In this document: piece by piece, positions 13,701-27,000 of the stretch | Numbering within the stretch: the stretch's first letter is position 1 | How the letters are laid out: every line of letters begins with the position of its first letter | DNA from: Trochalopteron elliotii | Lineage: Eukaryota; Chordata; Aves; Passeriformes; Leiothrichidae | Direction: 5' to 3' | DNA length: 64,000 nucleotides | Assembly: GCA_024734555.1 (NCBI GenBank) | Contig: JANPWX010000476.1 | Coordinates: 489,021-553,020 of the forward strand | The notes under the pieces: model-generated | Databases searched by the model: none | What the model saw: the letters and a program-made list of their open reading frames with translations, nothing else | What the model was told of the DNA's origin: nothing | Translations under genes and position numbers: made by a program

Positions 13701-16700
13701 GGATACTGAGTATTTTCCCAGTATTTCAGTTGGTCTGTGTACTACTTGATGCCTGCTTCTCAAAAAAGAAGGAAAAGGAAAAGAAAAAAAAATCCCTGTG
13801 AAATTCTATGACATGGTATCAGAACGGCTTCTGTGTTTTGAAAGAGTTGGTTGTGTGTTGCTGTCTTCCAGAATGATGGGAAGAGGGAGGGAAGTTTGTT
13901 CCATGTGCAATGGGACCTGCCCAAGGAAGGTGCTGCCAGTGCTGGTGTCACTGGCATAGATCAGATCCTGGGGTCACATGCTGAGCTTTTTAGTGCCTCA
14001 AAATAAGGCATAACCACTTTTTATTTAATACAATGTATAAAAGTTAAAATACGAACACTGCCTAAAATAACCAACAGAATTAGCAGCAGCAGCCAGCAGC
14101 TTACTGCCTGAAATCCAATATCCAAAACAACTTCAAGAATTCGTGAGTTTTCACAGACAGTTCAGGATCTGAGCAACACCAATAGAACAATATAAAGCTT
14201 TTCAGATTCTCATAATGGATTGGAAAAGAACTTAAAAAACAAATCAAACAAACAAAACTGAATTCAGCTTTTCAAGGGGAGTACTGGCATTTGCACTTCC
14301 CAATCCAACAGTCTCACCTGAACTGCAGCAGCCCTTTCCCTGCCATTCCAAATAAAGCAAATCATGATCTGAAAAATTTGGGGACCAGTTTTCATATTCT
14401 CATGCTGTGGTTACACACTGCCATTTCTCTGCCCCTATCCTCTGCTGCAATGAAGACGGTCAAAAGCACCAAGTTAAAGGTTCAGTGGGATTTTAGGAAG
14501 TCTTCTTGTGTACTATGGTAGTTTGGACAAGGAGCAGAAACTGCGAAAAATTGATTATCCTCTGTTTTCACAAGTGAGAAAACCAGGGTGTTTTAAACCA
14601 AATTACGCCCAAATGTGATTAAATCCATAAAAGTTATGAAGAAAAGGAGTCTGTACCACATACTAACGTTTAAATTTATAAATTTATAAGCAGTGGGAAA
14701 AAATACACAGAGAAAAAGCAAATTAATCCTATACACTAGTGTAACAAAATAAGGAAGGGAAGTGCTTAGTAAGTTATGCTTTTCATGTCACCAAATTACC
14801 CAAAACAATATTCAGGACTCCAGTTTTTCAAATCCAAAGTAAATTCAAAAACCCTCAAAAGCAAGGTTGAAGTTGGATCAGTGTTACAGTGTGGAAGGAA
14901 GGAGAACAGAACAGATTTTGAGAGTGATGAAATACTAAAAATAAATGAAATTTATGTGTACCACCACTCAAGTTTGAAAAATGAACTAAAAAGAAGAGTA
15001 AAACAGCTCCAGACAAATATGTAAGATTCAGGATTCTAACAATAATGTTTCTTGATGATGCAGAAGGGAAAACTGATTCAATTCACAATGCCTTTTTGTG
15101 AAAGCTCATTCGTTCAAGAAAACATGATATGTTTACGATATACAAAATATGAAGTTGAATTTTTTTCCTTTTTACAGACACACGATTTCCCATATCCTGA
15201 AATGAAGTACCACACACTCTTAAATCCACTGCTGTGCATTCTAAGCAATCTCAGCTTATGGATAACATATTTTGATGTTCAGCCATTGAGATGATGATTA
15301 TAGATATTTTAAAGGACATCCAATTAGATGTTCAGCCAAAACAAAGACTTCTTTGGCACTTATTTTCCTAAAATGCTTCACCTAAGATGCTCAACTCTGC
15401 ATAACTTAATTGATTTCATGAAGTTTTCCACAAAGTGATGCTTCACTCCCAGAGATAATCTCCAAGTTGAACATAATACTTTATATTATTTTTCATCACA
15501 TTTTCTCCATTTCCTTTTTTCTCATTCTTGTTTTGAAAGACTTTAGAAAAATGCAAAGATCACCTGATGTTAAGGAACAGGAATCCTCAGAGGATTGCTA
15601 AAATATTTAATGACTGTATCCAGAAGCGGCAACAAATACTTTTAGTATATTATTTGAAGTTACTGTAGTAAGTGAAAAGCACTATTATTTGATGCAAGGC
15701 CTGAAGACTGCTTAGTGCAAAGCTCTGTAGGTATTTCATTAAAGACAATAATAAATACAATTATTATTGTGTTCATCAGATTCCCAATTTTCAACTGCAG
15801 TGAAGAAAGACTCATAAAATTTCCAGTATCACATACAAGACACTAAAACATCTCATATATAAGGACAATTTGCTAGTGATTTTTGTTTTACTCCATGACA
15901 TTTTTCAAGGATACTTTGGACAGCTATTTCCTGCACATCCTTTGCAATAGAAGAGGGCACAGGAAACAAAGATTTTAGGATGAAGAGGGAGCACGATCTC
16001 TAAACCCAATCCCTGTTGGCATTTCCCTCAAACTGGAAGCATGTGAAATCTGGTCAGTCAAGAAGCCATAGCTGTAGAGTGCCTTGCAAGAGCACATAAG
16101 AGTACACAAACAAATCTGATGGCTTCAGGAAAAGGAAAGAGTAGCAGGAGGAAATAATATTAGTTACCCTGCAAGTACCATTCGCAATTGGAGTAGGAGC
16201 AACTGTGAAAGGAAATATCATAGCTCCAGAGGTCCCCAAAGGTTTATAAATCTTCTGACCCTTGGGAGCAGGTAAAAAAATTATATCAATCATCAAACAA
16301 TGAAGAACAGTGCTGAAAGCTTCCTGGTGATGGCATGTGCGATCAGGTGTTGGCCAGGCAGACGGAAAGTGATTTACAGCCAAGGCTTTGGTGAGGAAGG
16401 AAATTTCTCTTTATAAATACAAGAAGATGGATCTAATTTAGGAGTACTAAAAATCAGCATGTAGACTTCGATAAATTCACTAATCTTGCAATGAATCTTA
16501 TAATTTTAAAGCTCTTGGCCAAGTCTTTGTGGTTTCTTAAATAGTTTTATGAAGTGAGAAAAAAGGATGAATAAAATTTTTTGGTTGTAGGAAATGCAAT
16601 GGCTTTAAACCTTGGTTTCAAGCTAAAAAGAAATTATGTTAAACATGGCATACCCCAAAGAAAAAACTGGTCATTGCAAGAAATAACATGAGAGAACTAT

Positions 16701-19700
16701 GGCAGCTTACACATTAGGCAATTCTTTCTTGTAGTCAACTGGAAACAGTTACAGACTGCCAATGAAATGATGCAGAACAAAGAATTATTAATAAGATATG
16801 ATCTTTTATAAAAGAATTCAAAGCTAACAGGAGGCAATTAAAATATCAGTTCAAAAGTAAATTAAAAGATCACTCTGGACTCCACTTGGATTGGGATTTA
16901 TGCCTTACAATGCTACTACACATCCTAGAAACCCAAATCCCCTCCACAACTGTACCACATAGCACCTTCACAGTATAATCCCCTGCATACAATCATTACA
17001 GTGAAATAAAACTATACAGAGATATAATAAATTATTTATAACACAGCAGAACATGTGAAACAGTAAGTGGCAGATGTTAACAGGAACAGTAGATATCCAC
17101 ATATTTTCGAGAAACGCGGCAAGCTGCTGACAGAGAAGATACAGAAAAAAATTCTGCTGTTAGTGGAACTCCCAGAGCTCTTACTCAACAGAAAGGGTTT
17201 GGTTTACTTTAAAAACCTTTAAAGACATTTTTCATACAAGCACATCCACTAATGAGCTGATAATGAATTATAATTCTGACCCAATTCTAATTAAATTACA
17301 CTACAATATAGGATTTTTGCTACTGATTTAACTTGTCTAAAGCTGCATGACAGATGATTCAACTGCAGGCAACAAAAACTCTTGATTTCAGGAGCTTTGT
17401 AAACTCTAAGAACCCAAGCCTCAAAATTAAACTTTGCTCACAGTTTTCAATCACTGCCTAGAAGAGACAGCATTGGTAATCTTCCCCTCAGTAAAATAAT
17501 TTGGCTTGTAATCTGATCATATCTCTGGGTTGAATTGCATTGATTTTTCAAGACTATAAATTTCACAGATATCACTGATGTAGCAAACATGTCTATGCCC
17601 CCTCACATGCATGCTTTCCTCCTGGAATTTTTTAAGCCATGCCTTTGTAGAAAAGGGAGAAGTAGAAAAACAGATGACAGATGAGTAAAGGTGCTGCCGA
17701 AGTTACACTATTGGCTTTTTTGCTCTGAGGTACAAAATCTATCATTTTCAAGTTTTGTATTAGCAAAAACAAGTAGAAATAATCTCATATTAGCCAGACT
17801 GGGAAGGTAGTTCAAGCTATTTTATTCATTGTCTAGTTTCTTATGCAAACTTTTGGGAATCAAACATGAAAAGATACATTTGCATTTTTTAAGTGTTTGT
17901 AGAACATCAGAATAAATGATGGGTAATAAAAGCTAAAGAAAATCTCACATATAAGAGCACGTGTGAGCAACACACATATTTAACTTCTAAATAAAACCAC
18001 CAAAACTTGGTGGGATTTAACAGTGGTCTAAAGACATTACCTTTGTGGAGCTCTATGCTGTGAGCACTCAGGGAGGAACAAGAAGAGCTGTTTTCTGCAG
18101 GCAGGGTTACCCTCTGCCGTGACTTGGCTGACATGTCCTCAACATTGAAAAGATAGTCCTACAACAACATCATAGACAAAAAACCCAAACATTTTGTATG
18201 TATGAAATTGCTGCATTTCCGTAAAACCTCCTGTTAGATTTATTCCCTCCCCTCTCAATACAGCTTACTTGCAAAACATAAATGCAGGTTCTCTCTGCAG
18301 CAATTAGCCCTATTACATAGGGGGGCACCGCTCATCTTTACAAAGCATGATTAAGGGCCAGAAATTGTATTGATTTTTCTGTTAGCTTGATTTCCTGCAG
18401 CCATCTTACCATCCAGAATGGTGCGCTCTACCCTGCTTACTACCCAAGGAACCTCAGTTTCTCCAGGAATACTTGTTTATACAACACAAAGCTTTGCTGC
18501 CATGGATTCCTTGCAGAAATCCAGAAGTTAAATTCATGCTGTCAGTTTAGGTGTTTATTGCTAGAAATGGACACCAGCACTGACAGCAGCACATACATGG
18601 GCAGGTCTAGACAACCTCGCCATCAAAAGCACGACCTTCACTGCTCTCCCCAGTAAAACTACAGCCACATTTTGGAACCGATTTTGAAGCTAAGCATTCA
18701 GTGCAAAAGCTTAGTGTTAAAACAGACACAAAAGCCAGGATTAAGTCATACTAATGCAGAGCTCAAAACTCAGGGGGCATTTAATAAACAGCTTATGCCC
18801 CATCCCTAATTGAGTCCGAGCCCTGAATAACACTACTAAGAACTTATTTATTTTTCCTAGTATCTCCCATTCCAAATAAGAGGGATTCTTTTACAAGCCC
18901 CATAATGGATTTAACTGAAAATATGGTGGTTTCATGACTCCACAGGCAATCACAGCTACGGGTGAAAGAAAGAAGAAAAACCTTTTGTGTCCATCACCTA
19001 GGTCCCAAAAATCCAAAGTCAAATCAGCAAAACCAGGTAAAGAAATTTTAAAAGTAACCACTGCATTTTTGCCTAACAAGGTCACCAGAGCAAACAGCTC
19101 AACAGCCAAAGTTATTGAACTTTCCCAAGCAACGCAAACAGTTACGAATATTATGCATTTTCTTAACCAATCCTATTTTACTTTTCTCAAAGCAAGAGGA
19201 AACAAAGAAAGCAAGAGAAAAAAATATGAAAGTTTTGTCAGACATATGAACAAAATTTTTAAGCAGAATGGAACAAACCGACAACAGAAGGAAAGCTCTG
19301 ATTCCCACAACTTACATTTCTTTTAAAAAAGTAATCCACATTTATTGTGTGGATAAAAAAATATTTAAAACTTTGTACATCACAAAATACTCTTACTGAA
19401 CCTCCACTCACAGAAACATATTTCTCCACTTCCGTCAAGCTTCATTTTTCCTACTGAATCTGGATCCTCACTAAGCCAAATATTTTTTTGAAACTTATCT
19501 CTCCTTGCCTCCACAAATGCATGATTGTCTGAAAAGACCCCAATGTTCTTATGAGGGCAAAGATGCTGAATAAACACCAGATTGGTTTTTATTTATACGA
19601 ATGTTTAAAATAGCTCTTAAAACATTCTAGGAGAGATGATTTTTATTTATAACTTAGATTTTTATGTGTCACATTTTTAAACAAAAGGGAGAACGGAGCA

Positions 19701-22700
19701 AAGCTCTGCTGCTCACATTTGGTGTCAGGTGGGCATCAGAAAGGTATGCCATATCTGAATAGGAAAGACCAAATCATAATATTGTAATTGCTCTGTTCCT
19801 GACTTTTCTCTCTCTAATTACAGCTGAAATTCCGTGTTGTGGTACAGGATTTTCAGAGCAACACACACATGGCTGAGAAATCCTCCTGAAATCTTCACAG
19901 CACCACGGCAGCTGAAAATAAGGAATTAGAAAATGCGACATATGACAGGCATCAGATAACAAGGTGCAAAAGCTGCAAAGTTCCTGTAGGTAGAAAGAAA
20001 GCAAAGCAATGTAGTGGAAGAAAAAAATCCTGACAGCTTTGACATTTGGGATCTATTTTTCTCCTCAATGCACATGTAGTTCTCCTACGAGTAAAATGAG
20101 AGTTACGCACATATGGTAAAGAGGAAAGGTTACTCCACACAGACAACTGCCCAGCAACCCTGCTTTAAAAATATTATGGCAAACAAAGTATAAAGATATT
20201 TTTAATAGCTTTTTGAGGCAACTAACCTGTTTGGGAAAGCCTCTAGGTCACTTCAAAGTAGAAGTAGGAAAAGGAAAATATTTATAATGTCGCAGTGAAA
20301 GTCTAATGCCTAAAATCAATCACTTGTCTACCGAAAAGATAACTCCTCCACTTTCAGTACCCAAAGTAACAGCTACATCAATCCAACAGAAAGCAAGGAT
20401 AAGCGAATTGATTGAAAAAATTGAGATTTCAGAGATTAAAAAATATTGCTGAATAGCTGAATTACTCATACACCTCCATTTAATGTCATCAATGTATTAC
20501 TTCAGGAATGAAGATAAAAAATTCCTTATTACTCCAGAGCAGTAACAGAAGCTTCCAAGAAGAGTAATTAAAGCCTATGGCTGCAGAAGAACAAAACCCA
20601 TTTTCCAGGCAGACGTTTATACAGAATAGAGCTGAGGTTGATAAAATGTTATTTCTGTATATTTTGCAGATGTCAGAACTTGAAGTCTCCATACAACATT
20701 CTAAGTTACAGGATGCATCGTTTACATTAATTAAAAATGCTATAATGCCATTCTTTTAAAAAAACTGTCTTATATTAACACATTTTTAAAGCTAATTCTA
20801 AGAAACATTTCTCAGCTTAAATGCAATTTCACACTTAACAAATAATTCTTCCCAAACGAGGAAAAAAATCACCAAGTGAAAAAAGCCCACTTTATGATGA
20901 GCAACACAATCTAGATACCTGCCTCCTTGCCAAGAAGATGCGAGCTGAGGTTACGAAGTTCTTTAAAATCTGAAGTAAATTAATTCTTAAAGCAATTATT
21001 AAAATGCAAACTAAATAAACATTAACTTCACCAATCCCTACAGATTCTCTCTGCAGGGTTTTCCCATAAATAGACATTTTCTCACTAGAAACTACACAAA
21101 GCACAGCTAGAGGTTTCACCGTCCACAACCCAAAGAAATCAAGCCAGGGTATGAAAGAGAGTTAAGGGAAAAAGCAAAAATACAGTTGAAGTTACTTTAA
21201 ATGGCAAAATTTTCTAAAGGATTTGTTTCAAAACTGGCCATTCTGGACTTCAGTGTTGAACCACATGCATGAAACTTCAAAGTTCTTTTGAAAAGCTGCA
21301 ATGGACCCCAAGTTATTTAATATTCTCCCTTTGTAAAATAGGTGGGTAAAGTTCACGTTGGCACAACACATGAGAAGGTGAGACAGGCTCCAGGGAAGAC
21401 ACGCTGAAGGACCTCAACTCCTGCCACCACTGTCCTTCCAGGTCAGTCATGACTGACTCTGCCTGCGCAGCCCTAAAATCTAAAATATTTTCGAGACAGG
21501 ACTCAGTTTCCCAGTCCAGACAATCCCTTAGAAGAGTTGATATGGAAGAAAGAGGATGAACAGTCACCAGCATTCTGGTCCTTCACCAGGAAGGTGAATG
21601 TGTATTCACCTGAAGCCAAAGGGAAACCTGGTCCTGTATCCCACACGCCTGGACCTCCAACAACACACACCCAAGTATTAACACAGACAAATCCTGTTCC
21701 CTTAAAATCACCTTTAAACCATTTTCAGAATTTTTCCTTTCCTCCTCTGTGATTAAATAACTGAATTCCTAAATATCTGTAAATTAAAACTCATAAGGAT
21801 TTAATAAACTGAGCTGATATAAGGATAAAAACAAGGCGGTCTGCTTTTAATCCCACACCATGGCTGTTGTAAATCTGGGTGAGTACCCAGCTCTCATCTA
21901 CAATTCAGTCCTGTTTCAGCAAGCACTCAGTGAAGCAAAACCACAGAAGCCTGAATGATAAATACTTTGGTGCATCTTTTATGCATTAAAATACTATCTC
22001 TCACATAAGAAAATGAACTTTAGAAAAGAAGTCAGAGCACAGACAAAACAACTTTCTCTTCTGAAGCTGATAATTAACATGGTTAATTTGAAGCTGTGCA
22101 CTTCATTCTGTATGGAGCTACCTATGATTTAAGGGTTTGCTGTAATCTGTCGCTCCCAGCAGCCTCAAAAGCACACACAAAGATTGTTCGAATTAACCAC
22201 TCAAAACAGTCAGAGTCAGTGCAGAAATCCTGGCTCTTACGAAAAGTACTGACTAATACATAATCCACAATACGCTGTATAATATAAATCAAAACTTCTA
22301 TATTACTGGAAAATGAGAAAATGTAACCATATGTGAAGATGAGCACTTCTATAAATTAAAATAGAAAAATCAAGTCCTGTAAGCAATATATGCCAGTGTA
22401 GCCTAAATATAACTTTGCAACTGTCATGCAAGAACCCTGTCAACTTGAATTAAAAGCTGCCACCACCCAACAGCAGCATAACTGCCCACAGCAGTGTGTC
22501 TCGCTCACACTCCCCCTTGCCCACAGCCCGGCATTCCCCAGCACTCGCTCCCTTGTGCCTGGGCCCCCGGCCCTGCCACAACACTGGAGGTGTAGGACAC
22601 AGGCATCATCACCCTGCAGGGCAACAGCTTTGGTATTCTAACCTAGCCAGCTCATGATTTTCATCCTCCAATGCTCACTTGGAGATTTAAATCAGTGACT

Positions 22701-23125
22701 GGTATCAAAGTGCATATGAGAAAGGCTGGTTTGCACAGTTGTCAGTGTCACCAAGAAAGGAGATGGGAGCTGCCAAAGAAGAATACACAAGAATGGATTC
22801 AACATTTCACATTGCTAGCGCAAGATATCCTGAACCCATCATGACACTGCTGTCTGCCCTGCTGCAAGCTTGGCAAGAGATATCTGGGTTGGGAGAGGAC
22901 AAATTCCAAGGACTGGATACTGCAGCTTTCCCCTCAGTGTGGGCTCCATGGGAATAACAGCAGTGATCAGGTACCATGGCAAGAAAAAACCAAGTTCATC
23001 TGCTAAGTACAGCTTTGCCATTGTCTTATCAAGCCACTATATAGATGAAAAAAGCTGTTCTAAAAATAATTTATTAATAAAAAAAATTTAAGACTTAAAA
23101 AAAAATCTTCTTAAGAGTTTTCTGA
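7717..23125. other. Long gene-free stretch, presumed COX10 intron 4
   Basis: About 15 kb with no exon I can support on either strand. Open frames are short (the largest is 157 codons at 8048-8521) and match no family I know. Small A/T-rich runs occur at 8628-8638 and 13765-13791. Transposons old enough to be unreadable by eye may be present. Confidence 0.45.
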
Positions 23126-23130
23126 ATGTG
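23126..23130. repeat. Left target-site duplication of solo LTR (ATGTG)
   Basis: ATGTG directly precedes the TG end of the LTR and is repeated at 23662-23666, right after its CA end. A 5-bp duplication is typical of ERVL-type (class III) insertions. Confidence 0.85.
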
Positions 23131-23661
23131 TGTCCTGGGTTGTAGTATAAGATATGCACAAAGTGTTCTATCACCATCTTCATGAACTGTTGAAACCAAT
23201 TGCTCAAGCAGTGTTCTTCCAGACTCCCCCCTCCCTCTTCTGTTAATGGGTCTTCTGTTAAGGTGTCCTCTGTTAAGGTGTCTTCTGTTAATGGCCTGCT
23301 GCATGACTCATAGGTAACTCCCTCCGGGAGGTATCTCTCTTTAATGGGCCATCAAGGACCCCCTGTGTGACTCATTGTGAGATGCTCCGCCCAGGGGGAG
23401 GAGCCAAGCATTCTCACCTGGATATAATCTGGGATTTGGGACAATACGGGGGACCTTACTCATTAGATTCCCAGAGGATCAGAGCTACCAGACCTTTCTA
23501 TGGGATCACTGCTTCCGTCATCCCGCTCAGGTTGCATTCTGACTCTGTCAGTGGTCTTTTGTATTATTGCATTTATGTTATTTTATTCTTTTTTCCTTCT
23601 TTCTATTAAATTTTATTTCCGACTTGGAGGGTCTCACTCGTTTTGCTTTCAAACCACTACA
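23131..23661 (+). mobile_element. Solo LTR of an ERVL-like endogenous retrovirus
   Basis: This 531-bp element starts TGTCCTGGG and ends CCACTACA, with TG...CA termini and a perfect 5-bp flanking duplication (ATGTG). Inside are four tandem 15-bp units (23236-23295) in the U3 region, a TATA-like GATATAAT at 23421-23428, and an ATTAAA polyadenylation-type signal at 23605-23610, about 50 bp before the end. No gag, pol or env sequence adjoins it, so it is a solo LTR left by recombination between two LTRs. The intact duplication and clean ends suggest a fairly recent insertion. The family assignment comes from the 5-bp duplication and remembered passerine LTR ends, without a database search. Confidence 0.88.
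23236..23295 (+). repeat. Four 15-bp tandem repeats in the LTR U3
   Basis: Four adjacent units based on TCTTCTGTTAAGGTG occupy 23236-23250, 23251-23265, 23266-23280 and 23281-23295, with one to a few substitutions each. Tandem U3 repeats in retroviral LTRs often act as enhancers; that role here is inference. Confidence 0.9.
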
Positions 23662-23666
23662 ATGTG
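23662..23666. repeat. Right target-site duplication of solo LTR (ATGTG)
   Basis: ATGTG follows the terminal CA of the LTR and matches 23126-23130 exactly, which fixes both LTR boundaries. Confidence 0.85.
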
Positions 23667-24078
23667 TAGGGTCCTACATGCCAAGTTCTCCTGATTAAGG
23701 CAACAACTTCTACTTCTAAGTGCTGAAACAATAAAGTCATGCTAACTTTTTCAGCAATCAGAGGCTTTCCAGCAGCATGGGATGAAGTTTAAGCAGTAGA
23801 TACAGGCTTTCTCTGAAGGGGCAAGTGTTAATTTAAAAAAAAAAATAATTGAAATACATGTTAGGTTTTAAAACCTATTGAGAAAACCCCAGACATTAAA
23901 TATTCAGCAGAGCGCTTCTGGCAGTGTGTGTTGAATGTGTTTGGATATTTTAACACAAAATAGGGAAAACACTGCTAGAAGCCCTGACTTTTCTCATTCT
24001 GGATTTTGGAACCAGGGCAGTTTTCTCAGTTTCAAACAAGCTCTAGCCCGGATCCAGCTTGTGCAAGCATAAAATGCA

Positions 24079-24089
24079 CCCCCCCCCCC
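24079..24089. repeat. Poly-C run (C11)
   Basis: Eleven consecutive C residues on the plus strand. Such tracts are prone to length change and to sequencing error. Confidence 0.95.
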
Positions 24090-27000
24090 ACCAGCTCCAG
24101 ACAGCAACAGGTGGCACGGGCACCTCCACAAACCTCTGCACACTTACAGCACAGGTAATAGTGGAAAACACAGCCCAGTGACTTACAACGGTTATTTAAC
24201 CAAGTTTTCCAAACTATTCAGGAAATCACTTCTTCCTCCACCACATTCCATAACTTAGATTTTGATCCTAAGTTATTCTGACAGAATCCTTTTAAAGTTC
24301 TCCACTGCAGAAAACGAGGGAAGCCAGTCAGCTTTACATTCAGGAACGGGAGGATCTGGGCTGGGAGCTTTTTGCCTTTGTGGTTTGCTGTTGTAATTCC
24401 AACCACACACAGTGCCGGAGCTTTAGACCACTACTAGAAATGTGACTTCAGAATAAATTAAGAACACTCCTGGGAAGGGGAACCGAACTTTTTATGTGGC
24501 TTCCTGGAGGCTGTTCTGGCACTGGTGAAAAATCAGACACTACACAGTAGTGGATTGGTAACAAACTAGCCCAGAGCAGGACTTCCAGCCGCTGTCAGGC
24601 ACGTGGTGTCATGGACAAGAAAAACATGCAGGATGAAATCATGGCCCCACATCATTCTACGGCACAGAGCAGATTTTTCAGTGAGGGCATAAACACTCAC
24701 AAACATACAGCTGCATTAGTCCATGTTACTAAGGAGGAAAATTGTAAGAGCTTTAGACTAGGTCTTTGATTTGCATCTTTCTCCCTATTATTATTTACTG
24801 TACTGAAGATACCTGTTCATTTTACATGCCCCCATATTACTAGAATAAACATATCATTATTCTGATAAGAAGTGCAGAGCATAGGCATAATGCAAATCAT
24901 AAATCTGTGAGACAAAGCAGAACCATTCAGGTTTTTAAAATCAAGAAGGACTTGGTGTTTACCAGGCATAAAGAAACAGACACCCCAAAGTACTTTTTTA
25001 TAACTAAAAGCGCTATTTCTAGCAATTACCACTGAGTTTGCACGTGTCTTCCATCTTCTTGGACAAGCAATGATTTAATTCATTTTAATTTTAATTATGC
25101 TACAGAGAGATTACTATTGTGTAACAGATAAATACCATTTAGTCAGTTAGAAGCTATTTCAGGCATTACAAAATTACTGAGACTCCCTGCTAACACGTTT
25201 CATTTCTTTTCCAACTTTTCTCTGTCCCCTACTAATGTAAGAAAGGCCTACACAATCAAATAGAAAATGCAGTACATACTTCTCAACAGGAAATAGAAAT
25301 TGACTACACACCAAGCACATTAGAATTCAGAAATCTAAAAAAAAAAATAATAATTTTTTTTTCAAAGAGTTGACTGTCTCCTAGCACTTTTGATTACTCC
25401 GATTATAAAATCAAAGCCATTCCCATGTCTGCAGTGATGCCAATGGCTGGATGAATTAAATACGCTTTCACGATGAGATGTCCCCTTTAGAGGTTCACTG
25501 CCCTCCTGTTTTCTAGCAGCACATAAAAATATTCATATTTAGCTCTGTAGGTTCAATCCCATGCCTGTTAAATGCAGCATAAATCTACCACTGATTTCTG
25601 TCCAAAAATACTTTGGCTAAAGCAAATATGAATACAATGAACTAACACACTACTCAGTGCAAGAGAATAGAGCACAGCACTACACAAGACATAAATAAAC
25701 TTCAAATATCAAAAAACCCAATCATTTTCCCAGACCTTTCACATGATACAATAAAATACATAGCTTACTTTTTTTATTAAAATCTTATTTTGCTAATTAA
25801 AAGTAGTTTCTTTTATATTCCCCCTCTCCAAATCGTTCCAAATAGCATCTGAAAGCTCAGACATGTGCTATTCAAAGGATTTAAAAGTCAATGCTAGAAT
25901 TTATCTAGTTTCTAAAATATTATCCTAGTTGTTAGCAGAAAGCTGTTCCAGGCATGGAGGTAATTAGTTCTGATAGCACACTTCAGAAAGGCTGGAAAAT
26001 CCCACGAGATTTCTAGGGAGAAACGGGAATGCTAAGGGCATGTTATTCGGTGCAATTCCCCCCCAGCCAAACACAGATATCCGATTAAAAGGCCAATTAA
26101 AGGAACATTAACCTTTAACCAAAAATATAACAGTAGTTTAAATTAGTCAAGAAAGCCAGAGCAGAATGTTATTTCAAACTCCTTTTCCTCTGCAGACTTT
26201 CTTTAAAGTGTTATCCATTCATTTTTGTTTTATGAGGGCAACACTGCCCATAAAACTAACATTTTTGAGGTTAACACTTGGCTAACTTGGAGAAACAATG
26301 AATGTCACAGGAATGTTTAAAAGAAAAACAAAATCAAAAACACCAGACTGCAACCACGTATCTGCAACATACACTTTACACCTTTTGAAAGTTAAGGTGG
26401 GGATGAAAGTTTAAACCAGGATCCACTTTGGAGTAAATTTATCAACAAAGTCTCCACACATTCATGTAGCACAGTCTGCACACATTTTTTAACACTCAAT
26501 CCAGTAACATTAAATTTTGATTCCAAAAAACAACCATAAATGCTCAGATCCAAGGGTTAGACTACCATTTAATGGTTAAACAGAGGGTGTACAACCATTT
26601 ATTGCATTAGGTGACTAAAGGATATACTGCTTAAAGTAAACTTGGAGAAATATCTACAATGGAGATGAAATAGCAAAATTCACTGAAGTTGCTTAAAACT
26701 GAAGAAGCAAAGTGGTGAGTAATGCACAAAATACAGGGAAGGGGAATAAACCCAGGAATCAACAGAAGCACCTCCGATTAACTGCAGCGCCCTCTCACTG
26801 CCATTTTCCTAATTGACACCAAATTAGCATTTACTATCCCGGAGACGGGTGTGGCAAACACTTGAATGGGGGCTCCTTGACGGCTTGGCTCCTGCTCGAG
26901 GTGTAACCAACAAGATTTAGGGAGCTCCAGGCTGGGCCAGCGCTGGCAGGGAGCTGCACACCCTGCCCTGAGCCCTAGCCCCACACCCTAAAACAATGCA

